Shown here: piece by piece, positions 45,071 through 55,881 of the stretch
Numbering within the stretch: position 1 is the stretch's first letter
How the letters are laid out: every line of letters begins with the position of its first letter
Made by a program: the position numbers and the translations under genes
The notes under the pieces: generated by a model
What the model saw: the letters and a program-made list of their open reading frames with translations, nothing else
The model's database searches: none
Told to the model about the DNA's origin: nothing
NCBI GenBank assembly: GCA_963715055.1
Contig: CAVQRB010000013.1
Coordinates: 75,190-139,189, forward strand
Reading direction: 5' to 3'
DNA length: 64,000 nt
DNA from: CAVQRB01 sp963715055
GTDB taxonomy: Bacteria; Pseudomonadota; Alphaproteobacteria; Rhodobacterales; Rhodobacteraceae

Positions 45071-46687
45071 TTACTCCGATGTACGATATGCGGACGACTG
45101 CACCATCAGCACTACAAGAAGCGGCACCACCAAGGTGATCACACCAACGACGATCAGAAGTTGTCCCAGTTGCGAGTAATCCGCGACCGAGGTTTGTTCG
45201 CCCGTGACCGGATCTACGGAGGCGCGCGTGACAACAAATACCTTGTTGAGATACTTCGTACCAAGGCTCGCCGCGGACAATGCCATGTTGGTGAACGAAG
45301 CCATCACGGCAAAGAAGGTGGCTTTCAGGTCAGGAGGCGCATTTCGTGCGATCCACGCCAGCATCGGCACCATCGCGATTTGCCCCAGCGGTGATTCAAC
45401 GGCGGTATCGAGGATTGCGATGAACCTTGCGTCCACAATGCCGCCGGTGCGTGCCGCAGTCCATTCATGGATCCCGTAATAGAGCCCTATGTTCGGCAGG
45501 GACAGAACGCCCGCCGCAAGTGTGAGCATCACGACGATATAGGCTATGGACCTGTTCGCCATAAGCGGCCTCAAAACCAGCAGACCCACAAGCGTCAACA
45601 CGGAAGTGATAAGAGACAGGACCGATAGAAACTGCTCATCGAAGCCCAGATCGTCGATCTCGAACCACGTAAGGCCCGGCCCAGGCAATGGCACGGCTCG
45701 GAACACGAAAATGATCGTAGCCGTACCAATCAGGACACGTGCAGCTTCGGGTTTCAACTCTTTTGTCAACTGTCGGATCAGGTAAAGAATGATTGAAAAC
45801 GATGTGACAAAGATGGCTTCCTGAGCAAACACAAAATCGGACGTACCCAGAACAAGGCTCAGGACGACAAACGCGATGCCACCACCGAGGATTTGCCAGT
45901 TGACCTCGGTCTCGCCTTTGGACCCGGATTGCGGCAATCCCCGTGCAGACCTTCGGTGCTGAACCAGCGTGTGCAGCACCATGCCTGAGATCGAAATAAC
46001 CGGGATCGCAAGTGCAATCAAATAGACCCGCGCGTAAAGCGCGAGGCGCGCGTCGCGCGACAGGCTTTCGGTATCGGAAAAGATCCAGATATTAACGGCC
46101 GCAACCGAAGCGAATCCCGAAATGATCGCGATCCGGCCGAGTGTTTGCATCGTCGTGTGCATGGCGCGCAGGTCCTGTTCGCCATATGACCGCCCGGCAT
46201 CATCTGCGCTCGGGACGGCCTCGACGGTCATGGCGTCAGCGACAATATCCTGAATGGCATAACCTGACGGGGCAAGCAGAAGGGAAATCACGAACCACGT
46301 CTCGAGCGGAAAAATCGCACGCATCCGATCCGGTCTCGACACCAACCCGAACATGATCAGCAGGGACGCGGCAACCAGCCCGGCGCCCAACAGGATCAGC
46401 AGCGCTTTCCAGCGCCAGAAGAGATCGACCACATGGCCCATCGGCACCTTGAGTATCCACGGTAACCCCGCCCAGAACGTCAGGCCGGCAATGAAGGTCG
46501 CAGAAAGAGTCAGATAGTCCTTTAGGTAAAATGCCCCGACGACCGACGTCAGGCCGGACACCCCCGCCGCAAAATAGACCATGAGCGGCGGCAGAAACGA
46601 CCAGCGCATCTGCTTCGCCAGATCGACGAACACGCGATGAAAGAGCGTTGTCGCTTCCGCTGCGCTTTGGTTATCTTTCGCTTCCAT
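45071..46687 (-). CDS. Folate-biopterin transporter (BT1/FBT) family membrane protein
   Basis: A 538-residue protein with about 12 hydrophobic segments. The N-terminal half has YFAAGVSGLTSVVGAFYLKD and LPWILKVPMGHVVDLF, as in BT1-family transporters of bacteria and protists. Family members carry folates or pterins, but most bacterial ones are untested. The start at 46687 is chosen over 46705 because the segment AGGTGCCTG precedes it. It is convergent with the protease gene, 10 bases apart. Confidence 0.75.
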   Translation of the reverse strand: MEAKDNQSAAEATTLFHRVFVDLAKQMRWSFLPPLMVYFAAGVSGLTSVVGAFYLKDYLTLSATFIAGLTFWAGLPWILKVPMGHVVDLFWRWKALLILLGAGLVAASLLIMFGLVSRPDRMRAIFPLETWFVISLLLAPSGYAIQDIVADAMTVEAVPSADDAGRSYGEQDLRAMHTTMQTLGRIAIISGFASVAAVNIWIFSDTESLSRDARLALYARVYLIALAIPVISISGMVLHTLVQHRRSARGLPQSGSKGETEVNWQILGGGIAFVVLSLVLGTSDFVFAQEAIFVTSFSIILYLIRQLTKELKPEAARVLIGTATIIFVFRAVPLPGPGLTWFEIDDLGFDEQFLSVLSLITSVLTLVGLLVLRPLMANRSIAYIVVMLTLAAGVLSLPNIGLYYGIHEWTAARTGGIVDARFIAILDTAVESPLGQIAMVPMLAWIARNAPPDLKATFFAVMASFTNMALSAASLGTKYLNKVFVVTRASVDPVTGEQTSVADYSQLGQLLIVVGVITLVVPLLVVLMVQSSAYRTSE

Positions 46688-47295
46688 CAGGCACCTATGC
46701 TGCAAAGCCCTGCAAATAACTCAACGACAAACACATGTTTTGGATCGTTTGCGCGGGTTGCTGATATCCCGCGCGATCCTGCATCAGACACTTTGCGCAG
46801 TATCGAGATCTTTTCGAAACCCGGTCCTTCATCATGTTTGAGCATTACACAGGTCGGGCAGTCTTCCACTTTTCTGAGAACAACCGGGGATGAATATTCA
46901 CACTCATGGCTAGCAGAAAACCCTTAAGCACGAAAGGAATGTCACCCAAAGCATCTGCCGTGCTCTGAAAACAGCTGGCAATCTGAGCGCCTGTCTGTAG
47001 CCCCATGGGAGGAGCGACCATGACGCCCACAGCTCCGGTCTCCAAAGTATGCGTAAACAGCAAAAGCGAGCACGGTGTCCAAGATGAGCTACTGTGTAAA
47101 GGCGCTTTGGTTTGTTCAGTCTTCTGGCTGGAGGCCGGTATCCCAAGACGTCCTCCAGCCGGGTGCCCGGTATCTGGCTTGGCTTGCTGAATGGTACTTC
47201 GGCCTCCATCCGCCAGTTGCCTTGCGGCAGGCGAATAGACCCCCCGCAGACCAGAAGCATCGATGACTGCGCCCGTATCATGTCAGGGAAGATAG
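46688..47295. other. Intergenic region with no supported gene
   Basis: About 600 bases between two leftward genes. Frames on the minus strand near 46845-47281 carry protein-like pieces in two different frames, which may be a decayed gene, but I recognise no family and cannot support it. No RNA gene seen. Confidence 0.4.
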
Positions 47296-48459
47296 CTACT
47301 TTGCAGTTGATGTCTTTCGAAGGGCGAAAAGAGTTCCGGAAGGGCCGAGCAGTTCAAATACCACTGTGGTGCCAATGGTGACGGTCAAGATGGCTTGGGC
47401 ATATGCTGGAAACTCCTCGGCGGCAATCAAGGCCATCCCTAACGCAACACCCGCTTGGGGCAGAAGGGCAATACCGAACCATGGGCGGTATTCCGGTGGT
47501 GCGCCACCGATGAACGCTCCGATCCAGCCGCCTATGATCCGCGAGATGATCCGCAGAACGACATAGCCCAGTCCAAGCAGCCCGACATTGCGCAGCGCGC
47601 CGACATCGAGCGAGGCCCCGGCCAGGATAAAAAACAAGATCATGAATGGCCATTGAAAATGCTTGATCTCGTGAAATGCGCGTGAATGGTGCCGAGCAAC
47701 ATTCACAATTACTGTCCCGGCGGTCATGCCCGCGATCAGGAACGATACGTCGAGCCACAGCGCTAGTCCGGCACACAAGAATACAATGCCAAGTGCTTCA
47801 GTCTGTTGCGGCTCTCCCTTGGCCAAACGCCCGGTTAGGTATGCCCCGGGCCAGCCCAGAGCCAACCCCAGAACAAGTGCACCGCAAATCTCCCATGCGG
47901 CGTCGAAAAGGCCACCGTTCGCCTCTCCGCCGTTCAGCAGGCCAACGACGATCAGGATCAACGAGAATGCCAGCACGCCCCAGGCGTCATCGATAGCGAC
48001 AATGCCAGTCAGAGTTTTCGTAAATCCTCCTTTGGCATCGGCTTGATGGATCACATCCTGCGTGGCTGCGGGATCAGTCGCTGTAGCAATGCCGCCCAAG
48101 AGCAGTGCAAGACCCAGATCGATACCGATAGCCCAAAGCCCGGCTCCAACGACAGCAATTGTCACGATGACAACCGAGAGCGAGATCGCCAAAATCGTCA
48201 CCCCATGCTTGCGCAGGTTTTTCAACGATAGCGAACTGCCCAGCAGGAAGGCGACCGTGGTCAAGGCGGCAATAGTCAGGAACTCGTACCAATACTTTGC
48301 CTCGACCGGCAGCCAGTTCAGGCCTGAACTCCCAACGGCGACGCCACAGAGCAACAGCAATGTGACGCGGGGCAGTCGGGTGCGCCGTCCGAATTGATCC
48401 GCGAAAAGTCCAAGCAGAAAGAGTGCGCCGAGGGTCAGGAAGATCAGATGCAATTCCAT
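47296..48459 (-). CDS. Cation:proton antiporter (CPA2 type)
   Basis: A 387-residue antiporter with about 12 hydrophobic segments. The ion-binding region GGIATATDPAATQDVIHQAD and TGIVAIDDAWGVLAFSL (paired Asp) are typical of CPA2 Na+/H+ or K+/H+ exchangers. No TrkA-N or other cytoplasmic regulatory domain is present, so it is a short form. It stands alone between two gene-poor gaps. Confidence 0.87.
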   Translation of the reverse strand: MELHLIFLTLGALFLLGLFADQFGRRTRLPRVTLLLLCGVAVGSSGLNWLPVEAKYWYEFLTIAALTTVAFLLGSSLSLKNLRKHGVTILAISLSVVIVTIAVVGAGLWAIGIDLGLALLLGGIATATDPAATQDVIHQADAKGGFTKTLTGIVAIDDAWGVLAFSLILIVVGLLNGGEANGGLFDAAWEICGALVLGLALGWPGAYLTGRLAKGEPQQTEALGIVFLCAGLALWLDVSFLIAGMTAGTVIVNVARHHSRAFHEIKHFQWPFMILFFILAGASLDVGALRNVGLLGLGYVVLRIISRIIGGWIGAFIGGAPPEYRPWFGIALLPQAGVALGMALIAAEEFPAYAQAILTVTIGTTVVFELLGPSGTLFALRKTSTAK

Positions 48460-48981
48460 GGCTCACGCTAACCGATGCTCGACTGGGCGCCTTGCTCTAT
48501 ATCAATCCACGATGAGGATCGCGAGCGCCATTCTCTGACATGCGATCGGCCACTTCGTTCGCAGCTCGATCATAGTTTCAGTCGATTTTAGTGTGAATTG
48601 CATCAAAGGCCGACTTTCTTCCTGCGGCACAGCCGATGGTTTCGCTCAAATGAGTTGCGACATCTGCGAGCATCGGTGCCGGACCATGCCTGCATTGGGC
48701 GGCGGACTTACGGCGGCGCAGCGAGGTAAGCTTGGACTACGCTCCGTCAGCAGCCATTCCCGAAACACAGGAATTTCAACGCTTTCAGCGGAGTGACCCG
48801 ATCCTCGGACATTCGGCTGTTCGAAGCGGTCGGTAGACGACTGTGCCCGGAACTTCGGCTCCGAGCCCAGGCTGACCATGACGTCGAAGACCGCACTTCG
48901 CAGCCACAGCACGATAGGCCCGCTAAGATCGGCCCTAAGCTGTCCTGTATGGCGAGTGCAGCGAACGACCGCTTGACCGCT
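48460..48981. other. Intergenic region with no supported gene
   Basis: About 520 bases upstream of the antiporter and downstream of the helicase fusion. Short frames only, none recognisable. No terminator hairpin with a T-run was found by eye. Confidence 0.4.
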
Positions 48982-51900
48982 CTACTTGCCGCTTTTTTCC
49001 TTTCTGAACAATCCTTCAGTCTCTCTGACCTCTTCGAAGACCAGTTCAGGCACAACGACTTCCCAATTGGAGCGTTTCAGTAAGTGATGAAAACGCTCAT
49101 CAGCATCCTCTTTACGCCATTGTATGATGGCCGCGATCTCGCCGGAGACAAATTTCGTTCCAATCGGTGGCGCGAATGCGTGTGACATCCTCCCGAGGGC
49201 CCGCCCTCGAACATCTTCGATCTGCCAGAGATCCCTGACCCTGGAGAGCCTGACTGGCGCGCCGACCTTTGCTTCGGCGATCGCGTTATGAACTGCGTGC
49301 CAATCACCTTGACGTCCTGCGAATGACAGATCGACCATCTTCATCTCGGGCGATTGAAAGAACCGGCGTGGGCCGGGGACTGTCGCCAAGTCGGGCACCA
49401 CGTCCCGCGTGACCACGGAAGGCGACACGGTGGGAAGGTATTCGTGATTGTCGTTGCTCATGACGATCAAGTTGCGCCGCGCACGTGTCATGGCGACATA
49501 GAACAATCGCCTCGGCGCGTCCTGATCTTCGTTGCGTGAGGGCCGTTCCCAGCCGCCATCCATGATCACGACATCGTCAAATTCGAGGCCCTTGGCCCGG
49601 TGCGCTGTCAACAATTTGAGTCCGCGCTGCTCTCCCCAAGAATCCTTAGACCATTCGGCAAACCATTCGATCACGTCAGGGATCGGAAACGCTTTGCCGT
49701 CAACGTCACGCGCAAGTTGCCCAAGTCCTTCGCCAATTCGGTCGGTCCAACGGCTTGAAGGTATCGCGTTAAGGGTTTCGATCATCTCCCCTAAGCCGAC
49801 CATGGCCCCGTCTTTCTCGCGCAGGCCACCGATGAACCTTTGCATTTCGCGGGTGCGCCAGACACTCGGCAGGTTCTCGTTCGCCATTTCGACGGGAATT
49901 CCCTGCGCCTCGGCAAAGTCGCGGACCGGCAAAAGCTTGCGCCAATCCCGAGAAATGATGGCAGCCCCTTTCCAACTCCAGTCAGGGACCAGCTTTGACA
50001 GGCGGATCATCTCGTTAACCGCCGCAAGGGCCTGCGCGTCATTTCCAGCGGGACAGCCAAGAATTTGGACCCGTCCCCGCGCTACCGGGTCAAGTTCTTC
50101 CATGACACCCCCGGCCGGGTCTCTTTGCCGCGATTGGTCGACGCTGATCCCATGCCCCGTTTTCATGCGTTCACGGGAGCCTTCGATTACGGCGTTCGCG
50201 GCGCTGACAATGTGCTTCGACGAGCGATAATTGTCGGTTAGAAAGACCGGCTTGGCTGAATAATCCTCTTCGAATTGCCGGATGTGACGCACCGATGCGC
50301 CCGCAAACGCATAGATATTTTGGTCGTCATCGCCGACGGCGAACAGGCTGATTCGTTGATCGGGATCGTCAATGCTGCGACCGGCCACCGCAGCGATCAG
50401 GGCGTATTCCTCTGGCCCTACGTCCTGATATTCGTCCACGAGTATCCAGCGAAACCCCTGGATCAATGTCTCTCGCAAGGCTTCGGCCTCGACTTTGTCC
50501 AGCCCGTCGCCGCGCAAGAGACGTGCCGCATCCGTCAGAAGCGTCTTGAAGTCGGGCTCATCGGCCCCTGACCATCCTGCGAAACTCGCGCCAACCAACC
50601 GCATGGCCAAGGCATGGATTGTCAAAACTGTCACGAAGCGCGCATCTTCGCCGATCAGACGACGCAAGCGTTCCCTGATCTCGGCGGCGGCGTGACGATT
50701 GTAGGCGAGCACAAGAATACCGTTTGGATCTTCGCGCTTGATCCGAACCAGATAGGCCACACGATGGACCAAAACGCGTGTCTTGCCCGAGCCCGGCCCC
50801 GCAAGAACAAGCACATTGGTTCGTTCGCGATCATCACGCACAATCTGCGCCTGTATCGCATTGCCCAGATTGTCGACGATTTCGGCATAGGATTGCGGCG
50901 TCGCCTGCCGTCTGAACTCCGACATGCGCCCGGGCATCCAAGCTTTCATAAAGTCGGATTGCTCCATCGTGAAATAGTCATGGGCAAGCCGCTGGGACTG
51001 GCCGATATCGTCAATGCCCTTGGTCGCATAGGCCGCCATGACATGGGTCTGGACGGTCTGTTCGCTGTAATGATCTTCGAGCGGGGCGAAATGCTGGGTG
51101 GTGAAGCCGCCACCCTTGGGATTGATGTGCAGCGTCATGGCCGAGCGGAACACGGACAATCCCTTGCCCAAAGTCACCACCTGCTGTTCGTGCAACCACA
51201 AAAGCGCCCGGTCCATCAGTTTTGAAGGGTCATTGACTGACGCCTTAAGCAGCGCGTCGCTGTTGATCGCACCAAGAAGGTCGCCAAGCGTGGTCTCGAC
51301 GGGGATATCCTTCCCCTTCAAGCCCGCCTGAACCTGGTCGACCAGATGCGACATCAACTGCTCTGCGGCCTGCCTGCGAAGCTGAGCGGTCTGCTCGATG
51401 ACCGTCCACGATCGCTGCATCCGGACCACAAGACTGCCTTTGGACACTTTGCGCAGGCCGATATTGCCTTTGCCTCCGTCCATGTCGCGGCCATCTTGTG
51501 CAATCCCGCGGAGCAACCCCTCGACAATATCCGGCCGCACCGAGGCGTGCCCCAGTTCTCGCAGGGCCTGCGCCACCGAGGCCAGATGGCAGGGCCAAGC
51601 CTCGCCAATCTCCACATCGGGCGCCTGTTCTCGCAGGGTCGAAATCAAGTCTGCTTCCAACCGGGACGCTGCTTCAAACCGTTTCGGCGAGGCATTCTCA
51701 ATGCGCACATGCACGAAGATGGTGATGTTTGTATCATCCTTAGCAATCCCTAAGGCTTCGAGATCTGCCAAGGCCTTGCGCAGCACCGACACCGTCAGGC
51801 CACTGACCCCGCAAAGCTCGTCGGTCGTAATTCCCTCTTCTTGCGGCGCGTTGATAATATGCTGCACGATGGCGGCCAGGTCCTTGCGCCGGCGTTCGGT

Positions 51901-54231
51901 AATGTCAGCGGATGCAAGGATCTCGCGGACCTCCTTCATGCTCTTTATCCGCAAGGACGCTGGAAAAACCTGCACCCGGTTTTCCTCGCGGTTCAGAAGG
52001 TGCGCCTCCTCCAGCCAGGCAACGGCCGTCTTGACTCGCGTGTCGTCGGTATTGCTGTCGCGCTGGAAATCGCGGTCTTTCTCCTCATGCACGATCTCAC
52101 CGGAGGTGACGACGATTTCGCCGTCCTTTCCGGTCCGGTCGTCGAGCCGCCGAAGCGCCTTTAAGATCGCGCCGATTTCATGCTGCGCAAGCCGAGACCG
52201 CGCGCTGAGGTTGAACTGGCGATCGACGTCTTCTGTATTGAACAGAAGAACGCAGTTTGCAGGGTCACGATCCCGTCCAGCGCGCCCCGCCTCTTGCAGG
52301 TAGTTTTCCAGCGATCCCGGCACATCCCCGTGGATCACCAGACGGACGTCTGGCTTGTCGACACCCATTCCAAAGGCATTGGTCGCCGCGATGACGCGCA
52401 GATTTCCCACGCGAAAATCCTCCTGGATCTCACGTTTGTCATCGGCGCTAAGGCCAGCGTGATACCGCTCTGCGGCGATGCCCTGTTGTTTCAGGAACTC
52501 CGCCACACGTTCGGTTGCGCTTCGGGTCGCACAATAGACGACCGCCCCGGACACGCCCTCGCGTGGGAGGTGGGACTCGATCGTGTCAAGGATATCCGCC
52601 ATCTTGGTTGCCCGCTGCGTTGGCAACACCTGAAAGCTCAGGTTCGACCGCGATGCACCGCCGTCTATCAGCGTTAGCTCAGCGCCCAACCGGTCTTTAA
52701 AATGACTGCGGATGTCCTGCACAACATCCGGCTTTGCCGTTGCGGTCAAGCAAAGTACCGGAGCCGGTTCGTCCCCCGAGCTTTCCTTGATAAACCGCGA
52801 TACGTAGCGATAGTCTGGCCGAAAATCGTGGCCCCATTTGGACACGCAGTGCGCCTCGTCCAGCACCCATAATCCCACCTCGCGCTGCGCCAGAACGGAC
52901 CGGACCGTCGTGCTGCGCAATTGTTCCGGCGAAATCAGCAGGATCGCTGCATCCCCAAGCCGCACCTTATCAAGCGCGTCCTGACGTTCGGGTAATGATA
53001 ACAGCCCGTTGACTGTGACAGCCGACGAAATTCCGGACCGCACCAAGCCCTGAACCTGATCCGCCATCAGTGCGACAAGCGGCGAAATAACGACCGTCAA
53101 AGCCCCGGTCTTGTCATACCGCGACAGGGCAGGGATCTGGTAGCAGATGGATTTGCCGGTGCCCGTCGGCAGGATGCCCAGCAGGTGGTCGCCGTCCATA
53201 GCTGTCGCCACGATCTTCTCTTGCAGGGGGCGACCGTCTTCGTCGACTGGTTCTGGGCGGAAACTGGAGAAGCCGAACCAACGTTCCAGCGCACGGGCAG
53301 GATTGTTGTGTTCTGCGCAATAGGCACACTGCGGATCCCGACAGTTCGTATCCCTCAGGTCTTTTACGAGCCGTGCTGCATCACGAAACTGCAAGCGCAC
53401 CCAGGGCGGCATGACAGAATCTCCACCAGCGACCGAAATCCAGGCAAGGGCGTATGCCATCGGCCAGCCCAGCCCAGCTTCCGGGAGCTGTTCGAGTACA
53501 GCGTCCACCTGCGCGCCGCAGGCCGCCTCCTTAAGCAGCGCCCGAATAGCTCCTTGCGCGTCCGTTTCAGTCGGGATGGACGCCCCGCGCACGTCGCTGA
53601 ACAGCCGATCAAACCCGTCGCTACCCGGTCCTCGGCAGCACAGCCAGTGATAGGCCATCATCGTCTCCGGAGACGACGTATTCAGCGATACGAAGGCGTC
53701 GATCTGGTTGCGAAGGACCTCAAACACAAGACGCGCGTCGAGCTCAGGATCGTTAACGTGACCACTTTGAAGCCGCCCATCGTGGTAGTGTTTTATCAGA
53801 TGGTGATACGGATTGCGCGGAAAAGCCAAAGGGTTGAGCCACAGTGTGTCGATCGGTCCGTCCGCAAGCTTTGCAAAGCGCGGCGACACCGCCGTCAAAT
53901 GCGGCAAGTCGTGGCGCAAGATATTGTGACCAATGACATGTGCGAAGCCAGCGCAGAACAGGTCCAGTTTTTCAAGCGCGGCCCTCGTGTCACCTTTCCG
54001 ATGAACAATCCCTTCTCCCCCACCTTCCGGCACGGCTGCAAAGGCGAATATCCGGGCTTCCTTGGGATCGACCTCCAGATCAATCGACAGGCAGCGCGAC
54101 AGGATTTTGGATTGGTCCCGCGGCATTTGAATACCGCTTTTTTCCGGCGGATCAGCCTTTGGCTTTTCAGGCTGCTGTGGTCGTCTACGGCCAAAGGCTT
54201 TCGATATGCCGCGGGAAATTATGTTTTTCAT
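48982..54231 (-). CDS. Giant fusion: DEDD exonuclease, RecQ helicase and UvrD/Rep-type helicase
   Basis: A 1749-residue protein. Residues about 45-190 resemble a DEDD 3'-5' exonuclease: D51-x-E53 in SIDLEV, N and D in GHNILRHDLP, and NDPELDAR near 160. A CxxxxCxxC cluster follows near 305. The RecQ helicase covers about 330-760: Walker A LPTGTGKS near 354, DEAHC near 455, and YLQEAGRAGRD; winged-helix-like parts follow. A second, SF1 helicase starts near 1130: LAGPGSGKT, VDEYQD, VGDDDQNIYAFAGA, TAHRAKGLEF and FYVAMTRARR. Joining two helicases of opposite type with a nuclease suggests a DNA-processing machine for repair or anti-phage defence. An HNH endonuclease gene precedes it by 16 bases. 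Confidence 0.88.
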   Translation of the reverse strand: MKNIISRGISKAFGRRRPQQPEKPKADPPEKSGIQMPRDQSKILSRCLSIDLEVDPKEARIFAFAAVPEGGGEGIVHRKGDTRAALEKLDLFCAGFAHVIGHNILRHDLPHLTAVSPRFAKLADGPIDTLWLNPLAFPRNPYHHLIKHYHDGRLQSGHVNDPELDARLVFEVLRNQIDAFVSLNTSSPETMMAYHWLCCRGPGSDGFDRLFSDVRGASIPTETDAQGAIRALLKEAACGAQVDAVLEQLPEAGLGWPMAYALAWISVAGGDSVMPPWVRLQFRDAARLVKDLRDTNCRDPQCAYCAEHNNPARALERWFGFSSFRPEPVDEDGRPLQEKIVATAMDGDHLLGILPTGTGKSICYQIPALSRYDKTGALTVVISPLVALMADQVQGLVRSGISSAVTVNGLLSLPERQDALDKVRLGDAAILLISPEQLRSTTVRSVLAQREVGLWVLDEAHCVSKWGHDFRPDYRYVSRFIKESSGDEPAPVLCLTATAKPDVVQDIRSHFKDRLGAELTLIDGGASRSNLSFQVLPTQRATKMADILDTIESHLPREGVSGAVVYCATRSATERVAEFLKQQGIAAERYHAGLSADDKREIQEDFRVGNLRVIAATNAFGMGVDKPDVRLVIHGDVPGSLENYLQEAGRAGRDRDPANCVLLFNTEDVDRQFNLSARSRLAQHEIGAILKALRRLDDRTGKDGEIVVTSGEIVHEEKDRDFQRDSNTDDTRVKTAVAWLEEAHLLNREENRVQVFPASLRIKSMKEVREILASADITERRRKDLAAIVQHIINAPQEEGITTDELCGVSGLTVSVLRKALADLEALGIAKDDTNITIFVHVRIENASPKRFEAASRLEADLISTLREQAPDVEIGEAWPCHLASVAQALRELGHASVRPDIVEGLLRGIAQDGRDMDGGKGNIGLRKVSKGSLVVRMQRSWTVIEQTAQLRRQAAEQLMSHLVDQVQAGLKGKDIPVETTLGDLLGAINSDALLKASVNDPSKLMDRALLWLHEQQVVTLGKGLSVFRSAMTLHINPKGGGFTTQHFAPLEDHYSEQTVQTHVMAAYATKGIDDIGQSQRLAHDYFTMEQSDFMKAWMPGRMSEFRRQATPQSYAEIVDNLGNAIQAQIVRDDRERTNVLVLAGPGSGKTRVLVHRVAYLVRIKREDPNGILVLAYNRHAAAEIRERLRRLIGEDARFVTVLTIHALAMRLVGASFAGWSGADEPDFKTLLTDAARLLRGDGLDKVEAEALRETLIQGFRWILVDEYQDVGPEEYALIAAVAGRSIDDPDQRISLFAVGDDDQNIYAFAGASVRHIRQFEEDYSAKPVFLTDNYRSSKHIVSAANAVIEGSRERMKTGHGISVDQSRQRDPAGGVMEELDPVARGRVQILGCPAGNDAQALAAVNEMIRLSKLVPDWSWKGAAIISRDWRKLLPVRDFAEAQGIPVEMANENLPSVWRTREMQRFIGGLREKDGAMVGLGEMIETLNAIPSSRWTDRIGEGLGQLARDVDGKAFPIPDVIEWFAEWSKDSWGEQRGLKLLTAHRAKGLEFDDVVIMDGGWERPSRNEDQDAPRRLFYVAMTRARRNLIVMSNDNHEYLPTVSPSVVTRDVVPDLATVPGPRRFFQSPEMKMVDLSFAGRQGDWHAVHNAIAEAKVGAPVRLSRVRDLWQIEDVRGRALGRMSHAFAPPIGTKFVSGEIAAIIQWRKEDADERFHHLLKRSNWEVVVPELVFEEVRETEGLFRKEKSGK

Positions 54232-54247
54232 ACTGGCATTTTAGTCC

Positions 54248-55171
54248 TTATTCCCAAGGAGCGGGACCTTCGGCAACCAATTGACCAAAAATGTTCTCCC
54301 GATGCCATGCCAGATTTGCAGGGTGCGGCCAGTTTCTCTTGTCTTCGGGCATCCAAATCTTCCCATCCGGACGTAACAGCCGATCGGTTACATCTGCCGG
54401 AACCTTGTTGCGCGACACGAGGATCGTCTTATTGTCATCCGCGACCGAGATTAGCCCACGATCGAACATCCAATGCAGTGTTCCTGACAGCGCCAGCCCG
54501 TTCCTCACGGAATCGCTGCCGTTAAGTTCGACAGGGCGGATATGGGCAGCTTGCACCTCTGGGCGCCCGCCGCCATTTCTGAGCTTCAGCCCGGACATGG
54601 CGCAGCGGTAGTCGTAAGCCTCACGCACCTTCCGGCGGAACGCAACATCTCGGTATGGCCGCCGCGTAAGGCGTTCCAGAACCGGACGTTCGAAGATCGT
54701 CGCCTCCTCGGCAATCTCCGAACCCTTCGGATCATATCGAGTGGCCTCTTGCCTCTCGAGGTCTTCAGGAAGCCCCAGCCGGACGATCCGAACGAAATCC
54801 TCATCTGGGAGACGCCGTACCGCGAGCTGCACGGCCCCACCCTTCTTCGGGGTTCCATCTGGCTCTGTGAGCGCCTTTTCCAATGGGCTGCCGTTGATTA
54901 ACCGCGGAACCTCAGTATCGAGCGGCAGGAAGCTGCCCGGTTCGATCATGGCGAGATAGCGCCCCTCGACTCCGGGCTTTGGAATCACCCTCTCGATCTT
55001 CGCAACCGCGAAATACCCACGCGGCCCAGCCTTCACCGGCTCATAGTAAACAACCCAGTCCCCAACGGCCTCTTTGACAGCCTTGAGGTAGGCACGCGGA
55101 AAGTCATAAACGACGTCAGGTTCGTCGTCGTAAATAGAGTCCGCCTTGTGGAGCAGCACCAGCTTTGTCAT
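54248..55171 (-). CDS. HNH endonuclease with an N-terminal PUA/EVE-like domain
   Basis: A 307-residue predicted restriction-type endonuclease (COG3440-like). The C-terminal part holds the HNH core: YRCAMSGLKLRNGGG, EVQAAHIRPVELNG, and SVRNGLALSGTLHWMFDRG (His, Asn, His). The N-terminal about 120 residues (VYDFPRAYLKAVKEAVGDWV then VYYEP, later GYFAVAKIERV) resemble PUA-superfamily domains such as EVE or SRA that read modified bases. This is judged by eye. The start at 55171 is preferred to 55231, which adds a stray hydrophobic stretch. It is first in a two-gene operon with the exonuclease-RecQ-UvrD fusion. Confidence 0.82.
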   Translation of the reverse strand: MTKLVLLHKADSIYDDEPDVVYDFPRAYLKAVKEAVGDWVVYYEPVKAGPRGYFAVAKIERVIPKPGVEGRYLAMIEPGSFLPLDTEVPRLINGSPLEKALTEPDGTPKKGGAVQLAVRRLPDEDFVRIVRLGLPEDLERQEATRYDPKGSEIAEEATIFERPVLERLTRRPYRDVAFRRKVREAYDYRCAMSGLKLRNGGGRPEVQAAHIRPVELNGSDSVRNGLALSGTLHWMFDRGLISVADDNKTILVSRNKVPADVTDRLLRPDGKIWMPEDKRNWPHPANLAWHRENIFGQLVAEGPAPWE

Positions 55172-55881
55172 GTTCTCAGAGAATACGGCCCTGAGCAGAA
55201 CGCAAGCGATCAATCGAAGTAAACCCCACAAACCGATCTACAGAGCATCCGCTAAACCATTGAAATAGCGTGACGTAGAATGCAATGGGCATGCAAAAAA
55301 CTCCAATGAAATCAGGAGCCGAATGCGGATTGGATACCCGTCCACGCATTTTTTGGCATCAGCCGCGAAAATGGGAAACTGTTGGCGAAATTTGCTGACG
55401 GCCGCACGCTACCGGTCTCCCGCTCACTCGAGCCGCAGGCCCACCGCATGCAACCGGTGCTACCATGCCGTTGGCGCTGTGACGGCGTCTCTAAATGGCC
55501 CAGAGCGGCCGTTTAGCTGATGCGCAGCGAAAGTCCGCTCTCCTGAAGGTTTTTCGATGCGGGCCGAGGTGCAAGTTTGCCGTTATTTGCTGCGGGCGGC
55601 CCGCGTTGACAAACCTCGGAAGGAGGAAGCCGCGGGGGTCTGGGATTAGGCTATGGGGAAAGAGTACCGACGGGTGAGGCCGACGTTGCCTCGGTTGCGC
55701 GGGCGACTGTCTTTGAGGCGCTTTTCTGCAGTTATTTTATGCCAGCGTGGCCGCAAGCATGTCACCGATTGACTGCGCATAACGCCATCCGCGCGGTCAT
55801 TTTGAATGATTGCCGCAGGGGGCTTCGATCGATCAGCCAAAGGTGACCGGCGCATGTTGTGTTGGGTGAACAGGCTTCGTA
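55172..55881. other. Intergenic region between the HNH gene and the IS91 element
   Basis: About 700 bases with no supported gene. It contains a GAAAGTCCGCTCTC-type stretch near 55530 and probably one end of the IS91-family element, whose exact left boundary I could not locate. Confidence 0.4.

Noticed and set aside
46845..47281. A possible decayed gene on the minus strand
   Set aside because: Protein-like pieces occur in two frames but match no family I recognise, so it cannot be supported.
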